From: a virus
Length of the DNA stretch: 47,809 bases
Direction: 5' to 3' (one strand)
IMG/VR virus record: IMGVR_UViG_3300014886_000004
Coordinates: 1 to 47,809 of that record
Part shown: piece by piece, positions 1 through 8,382 of the stretch
Layout of the letters: each line of letters begins with the position of its first letter
Numbering within the stretch: position 1 is the stretch's first letter
Notes under the pieces: model-generated
Databases searched by the model: none
The model's input: only the letters and a program-made list of their open reading frames with translations
Told to the model about the DNA's origin: nothing
Program-made: the position numbers and the translations under genes

Positions 1-993
1 AAGCAATGCTCCCTGAAGGGTAAACTCATCAAAAGGAATGAAGACTACTTCTAATCCTAAATCATTAGCTATCTTACATAGAGTTTCTCTTTTCTTTCTT
101 TCTGTTTTATATTCATCTGAATTTCTTGAAAAGCTTTCTGATAGATCAGCAGTATAAACAGTATATCCAACCACAACAGAATTCATTATACCAAATTCTA
201 ACAACCCTTCATCTTCTATTGGAATAACATTAACTATTTTTTCAAGTTCTCTTAACTCATCTTTATCTGCAATATGCTTTGTTGCAACAAGAACATCCCA
301 TGGCGTAATAGGAAAAGCCAAACAATCTGTATGGAAAAGCTTTCCTGTAGTCTGCCCTATTTTGAAAATTCTGCAATCAAAATTTTTCTCTATCCATTCA
401 AGAGCTTCTCTTGTGCTTCTTTCTCCATATCCACCAACATAATAATTATCTCTTATATATCTACAATCTGGTTCTCCTTCAAAGTAAAATCCTGCTGGTG
501 GTTGATGACATTCATAGCCACATTTTGTTAAAAAGTCAAATGCAACTGCTTCCTCTTTATCTCTTCCTTTTGCTCTAAATCTTGAAATAATACAAACTCT
601 TTTATCTAAAATATGTGGTAAATAAACGAAGCTATTTATATAATGGAGGTCGGCAAGTTTAGGGACTGTAGGGTAAGTCAATACAATTCCTTCTTGAGCT
701 AAACATTGATAAAGACAATGCCACTCATAAACCATTCTTCCTATATTAATTTCAACCTTTCCTTCTTTTGCCAACTCTTCCATCCATTCATTGTTTATTA
801 CAAATTCAGCATGTAATGGTGGAGTCATTACAAAGACTGGAAGATGTAAGTCAGATGGAGTGATAATTTTATCTTCTTTATTCTCTTCTTGGTTTTGTTG
901 CTTTCTTATAAATCTTAATTTTCTTACTTTTTCATTTTGAGCTTCTTTTTGTTGTTTTTCTTGTAGTTTTTTGACAATTTTGATTTTAGGCAT
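1..993 (-). CDS. Amidinotransferase/deiminase-fold enzyme, C-terminus cut by window edge
   Basis: I translated this gene by hand from the minus strand. It starts with ATG at 993 after CAGGAG and is still open at base 1, so 331 residues are visible. After a basic coiled N-terminus (1-40) come features of the arginine deiminase / dimethylarginine dimethylaminohydrolase / amidinotransferase superfamily (PF02274 type): a TPPLHAEF block (57-64), ISRFRAKGRDKEE (136-148), FEGEPD (171-176), GYGERS (188-193) and the catalytic-His block LFHTDC with His221. The family's catalytic Cys lies near the C-terminus, just beyond the window. Known members hydrolyse or transfer guanidino groups of arginine derivatives; the substrate here is unknown. 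It is divergent from the phosphoesterase gene, with a perfect palindrome between the two. Such an enzyme is unusual in a phage. Family assignment is fairly secure, the reaction is not. Confidence 0.7.
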   Translation of the reverse strand, partial: MPKIKIVKKLQEKQQKEAQNEKVRKLRFIRKQQNQEENKEDKIITPSDLHLPVFVMTPPLHAEFVINNEWMEELAKEGKVEINIGRMVYEWHCLYQCLAQEGIVLTYPTVPKLADLHYINSFVYLPHILDKRVCIISRFRAKGRDKEEAVAFDFLTKCGYECHQPPAGFYFEGEPDCRYIRDNYYVGGYGERSTREALEWIEKNFDCRIFKIGQTTGKLFHTDCLAFPITPWDVLVATKHIADKDELRELEKIVNVIPIEDEGLLEFGIMNSVVVGYTVYTADLSESFSRNSDEYKTERKKRETLCKIANDLGLEVVFIPFDEFTLQGALL

Positions 994-1013
994 TTTTCTT
1001 ACTCCTGATAAAT

Positions 1014-1040
1014 GATAAGAATTTCTAATAAATTCTTATC
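1014..1040. promoter_or_regulatory. Perfect 11-bp inverted repeat between divergent genes
   Basis: GATAAGAATTT (1014-1024), five bases, then AAATTCTTATC (1030-1040) form a perfect palindrome in the 63-bp gap between the leftward deiminase-like gene and the rightward phosphoesterase gene. Each arm is a copy of a motif (AAGATAAGAATTT) that recurs before other modules at 4235, 26112, 35470 and 39977. The palindrome could be a pair of back-to-back promoter elements or an operator. No T-tract follows, so it does not look like a terminator. Confidence 0.6.
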
Positions 1041-1056
1041 TTTAAAAAGATAGTTA

Positions 1057-3861
1057 ATGCAAATATTCCGCATAGTATTAAATAGAAGCCCAGTTAACTT
1101 TGAATTAATCCCAGTTTACGACATACACTTCGGAACAGTATTCCATGATAAGCATCTTTTCAATAGGTTAGTAAGGTACATCCAAGACAATGAAAATGCT
1201 TATTGGTTTTGTGGTGGGGATATTTGTTATGATGAAGAAACAGAAATTCTTACTCCTGAAGGATGGAAAAAATTTACTGAAATTAAAGAAAGAGATACTG
1301 TAATATGTTATTGGGAAGATTCTCATTGCTTGAGACCTTCTTACATAATAAAAAAGTTTGTTTTCGATTATGGAGGAATAGCTATAAAATTAGAAAGCAG
1401 ATATATAGACCTTTTAGTAACTCCAGAACATAGAGTTTTAATCAAAGATGCAAGTAAATCTCGAATTGTAAAAAGAGCTTTTGAACTACTGGGAAGAAAA
1501 AAACCTTTTTGGATACCTGTAGCAGCTCCTTTCTATAAAAGACATACAGCAAATGGAATGCAAATTACTCATCATGTTAGCGAGCATACTATCAAACTTT
1601 TAGCTTGGATTATAACAGAAGGCTGGTTAGAATATCATCATAGAAATGGAAAACCTTTCAGAATAGGTATAGGACAATCTATAAAGCATAAAGAATATGT
1701 AAAAGAAATAGAAGAATGTATAACAAAATTAGGTTTATCAGCCAGAAAATATCAAAGAAAAGATGGAGTTATTCTTTGGAAATTTAATACAAGATCTACT
1801 GAAAAATTACTTTCCTATTTTGATAGTTTAGATATACATAGAATTCCAAGAAGACTTTTAAATCAAGATTATCCAAACTTAAAAATCTTATTTGATACTT
1901 TAATGAAAGGAGATGGTATTATATCAAAAAACACTTATTGCACTACTTCAGAAAAACTAAAAGATGATTTCTTAGAGCTTTGCTGTAAATTAGGCTACAG
2001 TTGTACAGTTACAAAAACCAGTTCTAACAACATTGTTATGAACAGAAAATGTAAAGTCAAAGACATCTACTTAATTTATATAAGAAAACGCAATGGAGAA
2101 GGTTGGGCAAAAGTTGATAATGTTTCTACTCAATACTATAAAGGAAAAGTTTGGTGTGTTACTGTTCCTTCTGGTTTTATCGTAGTAAGAAGAAATGGAA
2201 AAATAGCAATATGCGGTAACTGTGAATTTATAAACTTACAGGATAAAAGATTCGAATATGAAACTCTTGAAAAATCATTTCAGAAAAATATAGAAAGAAT
2301 CCTAACCTATTCAGTAGAGTATGCAACAGAAAAACTAAAACCAATTGCAAATAAATGTCTATTTATGATAAGTGGGAATCACGATGAAACGCACAGAATT
2401 AGATTTGGGTTTGATCCTATTTCTTCTATCTGTAAAAATTTAGGAATAAAAAACTATACCAATTCTTATGAAGCATTAGTAAAAATTTTATTTAAGCATA
2501 ACAGAACAAGTTCACTTACTTTATATGCTCATCATGGACATGGTTATTCAAAAGTAAGAAGTGGAACTTTACTCAATCCATTAGAAGATGCTATGACAAA
2601 TTTTGACGCTGACATCTTTATAATGGGACATTGTTTATCAGAAGATACTGAAATATTAACAAAAGAAGGCTGGAAAGGAATTGATGAAATTAAAGAAGGA
2701 GATGAAGTCTTAACACTTAACTTAGAAAAAGATATATTAGAATATAATAAAGTACTTGCAAAATGGGTTTACAGTAAAGAAGATTATCCTGAACTAATAC
2801 ATATAAAAAGAAAAGGATTAGATATCTTAGTGACCAAAGATCATAGGATTATATACAAAAGAGAAACAGGATATTTCGAAACTACAGCAGATAACTTAAA
2901 AGCAGTTATGAAAATACCTCAAAGTGGAACTTTTCCAACTGAAGGCTTAAATATGTCAGATGAAGAAATAAAACTTTATGCTTGGATAATTTCTGAAGGA
3001 AGTCTTTATAATATAAAAAATGGAAAAGAATCAGTAGGATTAAACATTTATCAAAATAAAGGAAGTAAATATAGTCAAGAAATCAAAGCAATTTTGGATA
3101 AACTAAAAATCAAATACACTATTGAAGAAAGGAAATTTAAAGGGAGAAAATTTACAATTAGAGGAAAAACTTATAAGACAAAAGATAATTGTTTAAGATT
3201 TTATATCTGGGCTAAAGATGCAAAGAAAATAAGAAAAATCTTAAAAGATAAAACAATACCTCAAATTTTTAAAGATAAAATGAATGATAGACAATGGCTC
3301 ATTTTTTTAAAAGAACTTGTTAAAGGAGATGGACATTTTTCAAAAAATGCTAAATTTTCTTGGCAGTACTATACAAAAAATAAGAAACTTGCAGATGATA
3401 TTCAAGAAATGTGTATAAAACACAATTTAAGATGCTCCATAAAACAAAGAAGAAATCAATATGAACTATATATTTCTAAGCATAATACTTATACAATATG
3501 TAAATATTATAATATATCAAAAACTGTAAAAAATACAGGAAGAGTATGGTGTGTTAGTGTAGCAAATGGAACTATTGTTACAAGAAGAAATGGAAAGGTA
3601 GCAATTTTAGGTAATAGCCATTATTTAGTATTTACATACAAAAACTTTCTCACTTTAAATAATAGTGGAACAAGATTAAAAGTTAAACAAAAATTGTTAT
3701 TAAGAGTTGGCGGATTTAGATTTTCAAGAAAAGTTGGTAGCTGTAGCTATGAAGAAAAAAGAGGAATGCGTCCGAATGCAACTGGAACTTATATCATAAA
3801 AATTATTGCTAATCCTTATCCAATTGGATCATTGAAATTTTCTGTGATTCCTTTTATTTAG
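1057..3861 (+). CDS. Calcineurin-like metallophosphoesterase interrupted by two inteins
   Basis: The 934-residue precursor should splice to about 274 residues. Exteins carry the five metal-binding motifs of the calcineurin-like phosphoesterase fold: D22-I-H24, GGD (53-55), GNHD (440-443), HHGHG (492-496) and GH|SH, formed from G524-H525 plus S854-H855. Intein 1 (57-388) sits directly after GGDI in motif II, and intein 2 (526-853) splits motif V between GH and SH, so the unspliced protein should lack an intact active site. Phage enzymes of this fold act on nucleic acids, nucleotides or phosphoproteins; the substrate here cannot be read from sequence. The start has only a weak ribosome site. 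The gene is transcribed against both neighbours and ends 5 bp from the convergent gene at 3867, like an inserted unit. Confidence 0.85.
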   Translation: MQIFRIVLNRSPVNFELIPVYDIHFGTVFHDKHLFNRLVRYIQDNENAYWFCGGDICYDEETEILTPEGWKKFTEIKERDTVICYWEDSHCLRPSYIIKKFVFDYGGIAIKLESRYIDLLVTPEHRVLIKDASKSRIVKRAFELLGRKKPFWIPVAAPFYKRHTANGMQITHHVSEHTIKLLAWIITEGWLEYHHRNGKPFRIGIGQSIKHKEYVKEIEECITKLGLSARKYQRKDGVILWKFNTRSTEKLLSYFDSLDIHRIPRRLLNQDYPNLKILFDTLMKGDGIISKNTYCTTSEKLKDDFLELCCKLGYSCTVTKTSSNNIVMNRKCKVKDIYLIYIRKRNGEGWAKVDNVSTQYYKGKVWCVTVPSGFIVVRRNGKIAICGNCEFINLQDKRFEYETLEKSFQKNIERILTYSVEYATEKLKPIANKCLFMISGNHDETHRIRFGFDPISSICKNLGIKNYTNSYEALVKILFKHNRTSSLTLYAHHGHGYSKVRSGTLLNPLEDAMTNFDADIFIMGHCLSEDTEILTKEGWKGIDEIKEGDEVLTLNLEKDILEYNKVLAKWVYSKEDYPELIHIKRKGLDILVTKDHRIIYKRETGYFETTADNLKAVMKIPQSGTFPTEGLNMSDEEIKLYAWIISEGSLYNIKNGKESVGLNIYQNKGSKYSQEIKAILDKLKIKYTIEERKFKGRKFTIRGKTYKTKDNCLRFYIWAKDAKKIRKILKDKTIPQIFKDKMNDRQWLIFLKELVKGDGHFSKNAKFSWQYYTKNKKLADDIQEMCIKHNLRCSIKQRRNQYELYISKHNTYTICKYYNISKTVKNTGRVWCVSVANGTIVTRRNGKVAILGNSHYLVFTYKNFLTLNNSGTRLKVKQKLLLRVGGFRFSRKVGSCSYEEKRGMRPNATGTYIIKIIANPYPIGSLKFSVIPFI
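1225..2220 (+). other. Intein 1 in phosphoesterase motif II, LAGLIDADG type
   Basis: The intein is 332 residues, from Cys57 to Asn388, with Cys389 as the +1 extein residue. Block A begins CYDEETEILTPEGW, block B is TPEHRVL with the expected His, and block F/G ends RRNGKIAICGN. The two LAGLIDADG helices are LLAWIITEGW and LFDTLMKGDG, each retaining an acidic residue (E, D), so the homing endonuclease may be active. The penultimate residue is Gly instead of the usual His; inteins without this His are known and can still splice. It closely resembles the inteins at 2632 and 27877. Confidence 0.9.
2632..3615 (+). other. Intein 2 in phosphoesterase motif V, LAGLIDADG type
   Basis: The intein is 328 residues, from Cys526 to Asn853, with Ser854 as the +1 residue. 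Block A is CLSEDTEILTKEGW, block B is TKDHRII, and the end is RRNGKVAILGN. LAGLIDADG motifs are LYAWIISEG and FLKELVKGDG. It shares the GN ending and the NTxxRRNGK-like block F with intein 1 but uses Ser, not Cys, as the downstream nucleophile, because the extein residue belongs to the GHSH metal-binding motif. The two inteins are recognisably related throughout, which suggests descent from one ancestor. Confidence 0.9.
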
Positions 3862-3866
3862 AAAAA

Positions 3867-4196
3867 TTATTCACTTGATGAATAAAATTCTTTAGTTAGA
3901 CTTTTTATTTCTTTTTGTAATTCTGTCAATATATTTTCAATCTTTTCTAATCGGTTCTCTAAGAAATCGAGTCGTGTTGATAACAGTTTCAAATCAGAAC
4001 GGTATTCTTGTTCCAATTCTGTCTTTAATCTATCTGTTAATTTGTTATAATCCGACAGAGTTAAGTAGTTACTATTTAAAGGTTTTGGTTCTATTGTCCT
4101 CAATAAAACTCTTTGTAAGAGAAAGATAAAAATCCCTGAAAAAATTCCAAGAGCTACAAATTGAAATAAAATCAATGAAATCTTTTCCCAAGTCAT
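3867..4196 (-). CDS. Membrane-anchored coiled-coil protein, function unknown
   Basis: The 109-residue protein has one N-terminal membrane segment (about 7-29) followed by a basic stretch and a long heptad-rich region (about 50-105, LENRLEKIENILTELQKEI). The topology suggests a cytoplasmic or periplasmic coiled-coil stalk. It is the last gene of the leftward early block and converges on the phosphoesterase gene. A copy of the AAGATAAGAATTT motif lies about 40 bp upstream. No family was recognised. Confidence 0.6.
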   Translation of the reverse strand: MTWEKISLILFQFVALGIFSGIFIFLLQRVLLRTIEPKPLNSNYLTLSDYNKLTDRLKTELEQEYRSDLKLLSTRLDFLENRLEKIENILTELQKEIKSLTKEFYSSSE

Positions 4197-4234
4197 ATCT
4201 TTTTATTATTATTCTGAAAATTTTAAACTTTTAC

Positions 4235-4247
4235 AAATTCTTATCTT
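4235..4247 (-). promoter_or_regulatory. Copy of recurrent AAGATAAGAATTT motif
   Basis: In the minus orientation the sequence reads AAGATAAGAATTT, exactly as at 26112 (plus strand) and 35470 (minus strand). It lies in the gap just after the stop of the 4249-5232 gene and about 40 bp before the 4196 start, a position suited to a promoter element for the terminal gene. No clear -35 hexamer accompanies this copy. Confidence 0.4.
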
Positions 4248-4248
4248 T

Positions 4249-5232
4249 CTATGAAATCTTTTCATAAATCCTTCTAAGCAAAGCTTTAACTGAAAAGAAT
4301 TGCTGAATATTATCAAAATACTTTCCTTTATTTACAAAATAAGAAAACAAATAAGAATAGTAATTAAGGTTTATATCATTTCTCCAATAAATTTCAACTG
4401 GAATTCTATAAAACATGCAGGTAATAATATCAAATACTTCATAAAGATAGTAATCAACTTCATAGCATTCAAAATCAAAAAGAATACCTTTATTAGACTT
4501 TTTACCAAAATTTTCTAAAACTTTATCAACAAGAACATAAAGAGAAACAGCAATATTCTCCGAAACTTGATAAAAAGGTAATAAACTTAAGAATATAATA
4601 TCAAACAAAGTTTCCTTTTTATCTTTGGCAACATTAAAAGAAGGTCTTACTGCTATCAAATATTCTTTTATATTCATTTCTTTTTCTACTAATTCAATCA
4701 AAGTATCAAATATTCCTAAACTTAATTCTCTGAAAGATAAGTTTACATTCTTTAGATAAAGAAGAAGAGTTTTAGGATTGTTATAATATTTCTTGATTTC
4801 ATTGCAGTATTTCTCCAAAATAGGATAATGATATAGATGGAATAGAGCATTACAATTAGTGCAATACATTATAAGATTACATCTTTTGCTAAAATTTCTT
4901 ACATTGAAACCTGAAGGATATACCAATCTAATAGCTTTAGCTTTGCATTCCCATAAGAAAGTATGAATATTGAATAAAGCTAACGGAGAATTAATAAAAT
5001 GAGCATAAACTTCTCTTTTAGCCTTATTCAGCTCAGAAGCTTTATCTGGAGAAACATAAAATAACTTTCCACTTATTTTTTCCTTTCTTAGATACCTCGG
5101 TAATTTAGAAATAGGTATATTGTAATGCTTTATATCAAGAAAAGAAATTCTTGGCTGATATAAATCAAAGAAATCTGTAAATTTAAATCTGTTAAAATAT
5201 TCTGTTTTGTCTGTTAAATAGATAAGTTTCAT
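4249..5232 (-). CDS. Phage protein of unknown function, 327 aa
   Basis: This aromatic-rich, probably soluble protein has a possible metal-binding cluster near 118-140 (CNLIMYCTNCNALFHLYHY, with Cys and His residues). The rest shows mixed alpha/beta character and no motif that I recognise. The first codons overlap the end of the methyltransferase gene by four bases (ATGA), implying translational coupling within the leftward operon. It could be a DNA-transaction protein judging only from its neighbours. Confidence 0.6.
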   Translation of the reverse strand: MKLIYLTDKTEYFNRFKFTDFFDLYQPRISFLDIKHYNIPISKLPRYLRKEKISGKLFYVSPDKASELNKAKREVYAHFINSPLALFNIHTFLWECKAKAIRLVYPSGFNVRNFSKRCNLIMYCTNCNALFHLYHYPILEKYCNEIKKYYNNPKTLLLYLKNVNLSFRELSLGIFDTLIELVEKEMNIKEYLIAVRPSFNVAKDKKETLFDIIFLSLLPFYQVSENIAVSLYVLVDKVLENFGKKSNKGILFDFECYEVDYYLYEVFDIITCMFYRIPVEIYWRNDINLNYYSYLFSYFVNKGKYFDNIQQFFSVKALLRRIYEKIS

Positions 5233-6518
5233 TGATTAAAGTTTAATTTTAGTTGTCTTGTTTCTTTTAAAATCCTTCTCTTTGCAATTTCACAATATTC
5301 AGGATTAATTTCTTTTCCTATCCATCTTCTTCCTAATCTTTCTACTACTACTGCAACTGTTCCACTGCCCATAAAAGGATCTAATACAATACCACTTTCC
5401 CAACCAGCATTACAACCGCAATCAGTCCAACCAATAGTATATATTTCATTATGCCCTTCTAAACCAGTTCTTGCTCTTGGAATTGCAGGCATCTCTTTAG
5501 AACCAGAAATTACATTTTGATAAGCTTTTCTTTTATCTTCAAATACTTTGTGAACAACTAATTTTTTCTCTATTATTCTTTCTCTTATAAAACCACATTT
5601 TTTACAAATCCATTGAGGACAAGCACATTTTATCATTGGTTCGACTAATTTTTCTGAAAAAGTAGCAAAATGAGATTCTGGAAAAGGTTGAGTTGGAATT
5701 TCCCAAAGATCTCCTGGATTTTTACCAAGAGGATGTAGAGGAGCAACTATACCCTCTATACTTTCTCTATGTTGAACTGTTCCTATCTTTTCTAAATATT
5801 TAATATTAGGTCGTGGTTTATTAATACCTCCTCCACCTCCATAATCAGGCAAGTTTGCATACTTATGGCTTGAGCTAACTCCTCTCATTGCTCTTTCAAT
5901 TGAAACTTGTTTATGTGGGACTCTTACTGCATCTAAATCAAACCAATATTTCTTATTCTTAACTAACATAAAGATAGGTTCATAAGCATTAGTAAATCTA
6001 TCCCTTACTGAAGAAGGCATGTGATTAGGCTTATACCAAATAATTATATTTCTTAAAATTAATCCAAGTTCATCAACACATTTTAAAATAAAGCGATAAT
6101 TTTGAAGACATAAACACTTTTGAGGAATTTTAACTTTAAATCTATTCGGTCTTATATTATTTCGTGTATTTTTTGCAGAAGGATATTTAGGATCTATACT
6201 TCCATAACCTTTCCCACTACCTGAATAACAATCATCATGATTCCAAAATATTACTCCTGTCTTTTTTAAAATTCTTTTTAATTCTCTCATTACTTTAAAA
6301 AGTTTTTCAAGATATTCTTCTAAAGAAGATTCTAATCCAATTTGATCTTCTATCTGATAATCTCTTAAACCCCAATAAGGAGGTGAAGTAATAATACAAT
6401 CTATACTTTCATCAAGAAATTTAGGTAATATTTCCAAAACATTAGCACAATATAAAATTCCATTGTCGGCTTCAAAATACCTGTTTTCTTTTGGAAATTT
6501 ATCTTTCCAATTACTCAT
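5229..6518 (-). CDS. DNA methyltransferase, N4-cytosine/N6-adenine type, with Cys cluster
   Basis: The 429-residue protein carries the two hallmark motifs of the beta-class arrangement: catalytic TSPPYWGLRDY (44-54) first and the S-adenosylmethionine-binding DPFMGSGT (380-387) near the C-terminus. The TSPPYW form is typical of exocyclic-amine methylation of cytosine or adenine; which base is modified cannot be decided. Between the motifs lies a large insert with a likely zinc site (C298, C300, C305, C308, with a later CGC at about 368-370). No restriction enzyme is adjacent, so it probably protects phage DNA or alters regulation as an orphan methylase. It overlaps the next gene by ATGA. Confidence 0.88.
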   Translation of the reverse strand: MSNWKDKFPKENRYFEADNGILYCANVLEILPKFLDESIDCIITSPPYWGLRDYQIEDQIGLESSLEEYLEKLFKVMRELKRILKKTGVIFWNHDDCYSGSGKGYGSIDPKYPSAKNTRNNIRPNRFKVKIPQKCLCLQNYRFILKCVDELGLILRNIIIWYKPNHMPSSVRDRFTNAYEPIFMLVKNKKYWFDLDAVRVPHKQVSIERAMRGVSSSHKYANLPDYGGGGGINKPRPNIKYLEKIGTVQHRESIEGIVAPLHPLGKNPGDLWEIPTQPFPESHFATFSEKLVEPMIKCACPQWICKKCGFIRERIIEKKLVVHKVFEDKRKAYQNVISGSKEMPAIPRARTGLEGHNEIYTIGWTDCGCNAGWESGIVLDPFMGSGTVAVVVERLGRRWIGKEINPEYCEIAKRRILKETRQLKLNFNQ

Positions 6519-6523
6519 AACCC

Positions 6524-7072
6524 TTAAAAGAAATAGCTTATTAAAACTTCTACTTTATCTCTCAAAAACTTATCTTTTATTTGAAAACTAAAATCCAATT
6601 CTAAATCTCTACAAAACTGTAAAAAAGAGGCAATATGAGAAGTAAAGAAAACATTGCAAGCCAAAACTATCTTATTTCCCTTCCAACCTAATCCTGAAAA
6701 GAAAACATCTAACTTTGCATTATAAACATAAGAATATAAAAAAAGAACATCTTTATTTTTTAATTCTTTAGAAGCAAAATCATAAACTATTTCCAGTAAG
6801 AAATAAGGATTATTAAAATTTCTTAGTTTTTGTCTTGGTAATCCAAATATTCTGTCCATTGTTAGTCTTGCATTATGCTGACCATCACTAAAGGAAAACC
6901 AATCATCTGAAAAAGGCAATCTCCATAAAACAAATAATTCATTTCCTTTCAAAAAATCAGCTAAAATCTCAAGATTATCTTTATTAACCTGATAATTTAG
7001 CAAATAAAGAAAGTTATCATTAAAATATGACAAATACTGCACATTTGCATTTATTTGCGTTGCATTTCTCAT
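6524..7072 (-). CDS. Unknown early protein, 182 aa
   Basis: A soluble protein rich in Phe and Leu with predicted alternating strands and helices. There is one polar stretch (FSFSDGQHNARLTMDR, about 60-75) that could form a functional loop. No family was recognised. It lies 5 bp from the methyltransferase gene and 4 bp from the gene upstream, so it is firmly inside the operon between the primase and the methyltransferase. Confidence 0.55.
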   Translation of the reverse strand: MRNATQINANVQYLSYFNDNFLYLLNYQVNKDNLEILADFLKGNELFVLWRLPFSDDWFSFSDGQHNARLTMDRIFGLPRQKLRNFNNPYFLLEIVYDFASKELKNKDVLFLYSYVYNAKLDVFFSGLGWKGNKIVLACNVFFTSHIASFLQFCRDLELDFSFQIKDKFLRDKVEVLISYFF

Positions 7073-7076
7073 TTTT

Positions 7077-7481
7077 CTAATCTTCTTCTAAAATTCTTAT
7101 TATTTTATCTTTATTAATTACAAAATAAACAATTGCAGAAAAATATCTTCCTAAAATATCTTCTACAAGAATGAAAGCTCTATTGTAATCTTCTTTCAAC
7201 GCTAAATCTTTTTCTTTAACTTCTTTTTCTGATAGAAAACATATTTCTCCTTTTAATTTTCCAAAATCAAATTTTTTTCTTATCAAATCAAAATCAAATG
7301 CAAAAAGCTTAATTAAAGATAAATCAAGAAGATAAAAATCTGAATCTTTAACTTTATAATAGTAATAATCCCAACTGCTACAATATTTTATTTCATTTCC
7401 TTTTCTTTGAATACTAAAAATAGAATATAGACCAAATGGAATAAAGACTGGAAAGTGATCATAGTAAAGTCTCAAATTCAT
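7077..7481 (-). CDS. Unknown early protein, 134 aa
   Basis: A small Tyr- and Phe-rich protein without membrane segments or recognised motifs. Its start lies 23 bp inside the end of the primase gene, an overlap that suggests coupled translation. Nothing in the sequence gives a function; its position suggests a helper of replication. Confidence 0.55.
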   Translation of the reverse strand: MNLRLYYDHFPVFIPFGLYSIFSIQRKGNEIKYCSSWDYYYYKVKDSDFYLLDLSLIKLFAFDFDLIRKKFDFGKLKGEICFLSEKEVKEKDLALKEDYNRAFILVEDILGRYFSAIVYFVINKDKIIRILEED

Positions 7482-8382
7482 TTTCGTTCTCTTGTAAGAA
7501 ATCTACTATGGAAACATATCTTATAGGTAAATTATAAATCTCTTTACCTATTTCACAAGGATCTTTATCTTCTGGCAGTTCAACTATTCCTATATCCATT
7601 ATTCCTTCTTTCATCAAATCATAAGCAAGCTTGTAAGCATCATCAATTGCATCAGCATCTAAACAAATATAAATCTTCTGCCAAGTATTCTTTATTAGTC
7701 TTTTCTGTTGCTTTGTTAAACTCTTACCGAAACAGGCAACTGCTTTTTCTGGAAAGGGCAATATATCAAATATTCCTTCGCAAAGAAAAACTTCATCAGA
7801 ATTCTTAACTCTATCATAATTGAAAACATAATCTTTCATATTTCTACTTTTATAATTATAAGTATAGTATTTAGGTTCTTCTCCAAATATTGCTCTAAAC
7901 TGAAAGCCTACCAACTCATTTTCAACTTTAACTGGTATCATTATTCTTTGATACAAATGTGGAAAGCTTTTATCAACACAAAAACTAATTTCATATTCCT
8001 GAATAAACTTATCAATATAATCCTTTGAGTAAATCTTTTCTAATTTGTTTAAGAGAAATTGATAGCCTATACTATCAAAAACAGGAATACTCTCTGGAAT
8101 TTTGTCTAAAGAACTTCCTTTTATTGGCTTAGGTAAACTTATTCCATCAATATAAAAGCTATGTTCTATTTTGAAGTTTTTATCGAACTTTAATATTTTT
8201 CCACATCTGAAACAATATCCAACTCCTTTTGTAAGATTGATATATAAATGAAACTTTGTGTCTGGAGGTTTTCCTATTTGAACACAATAAGGACAGCAAA
8301 ATCTTATTTCATCATCATGACTTGGAACTTCTTTATATTGTCCAAATTTTTTAACTAATTTCTTCAGATTAAGTCTTTTCAT
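7459..8382 (-). CDS. DnaG-like Toprim DNA primase
   Basis: The 307-residue protein has an N-terminal zinc ribbon (CCPYC at 29-33 and CFRCGK at about 57-62) and a Toprim core: LCEGIFDILPF carries the conserved Glu and ICLDADAIDDAY the Asp-x-Asp pair. This is the layout of bacterial and phage primases that lay down RNA primers on single-stranded DNA. It is shorter than DnaG and lacks a fused helicase, and no replicative helicase is present in the window. It overlaps ThyX upstream by 14 bp and the unknown gene downstream. A second primase candidate of another superfamily is encoded at 9341-10222. Confidence 0.85.
   Translation of the reverse strand: MKRLNLKKLVKKFGQYKEVPSHDDEIRFCCPYCVQIGKPPDTKFHLYINLTKGVGYCFRCGKILKFDKNFKIEHSFYIDGISLPKPIKGSSLDKIPESIPVFDSIGYQFLLNKLEKIYSKDYIDKFIQEYEISFCVDKSFPHLYQRIMIPVKVENELVGFQFRAIFGEEPKYYTYNYKSRNMKDYVFNYDRVKNSDEVFLCEGIFDILPFPEKAVACFGKSLTKQQKRLIKNTWQKIYICLDADAIDDAYKLAYDLMKEGIMDIGIVELPEDKDPCEIGKEIYNLPIRYVSIVDFLQENENEFETLL

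Noticed and set aside
1014-1040. Bidirectional terminator
   Set aside because: AT-rich stem, no T-tract and located between divergent starts, not convergent ends.
7077-7481. Toxin-antitoxin pair with the neighbouring 6524 gene
   Set aside because: Sizes and overlaps fit loosely, but neither protein shows a toxin or antitoxin motif.
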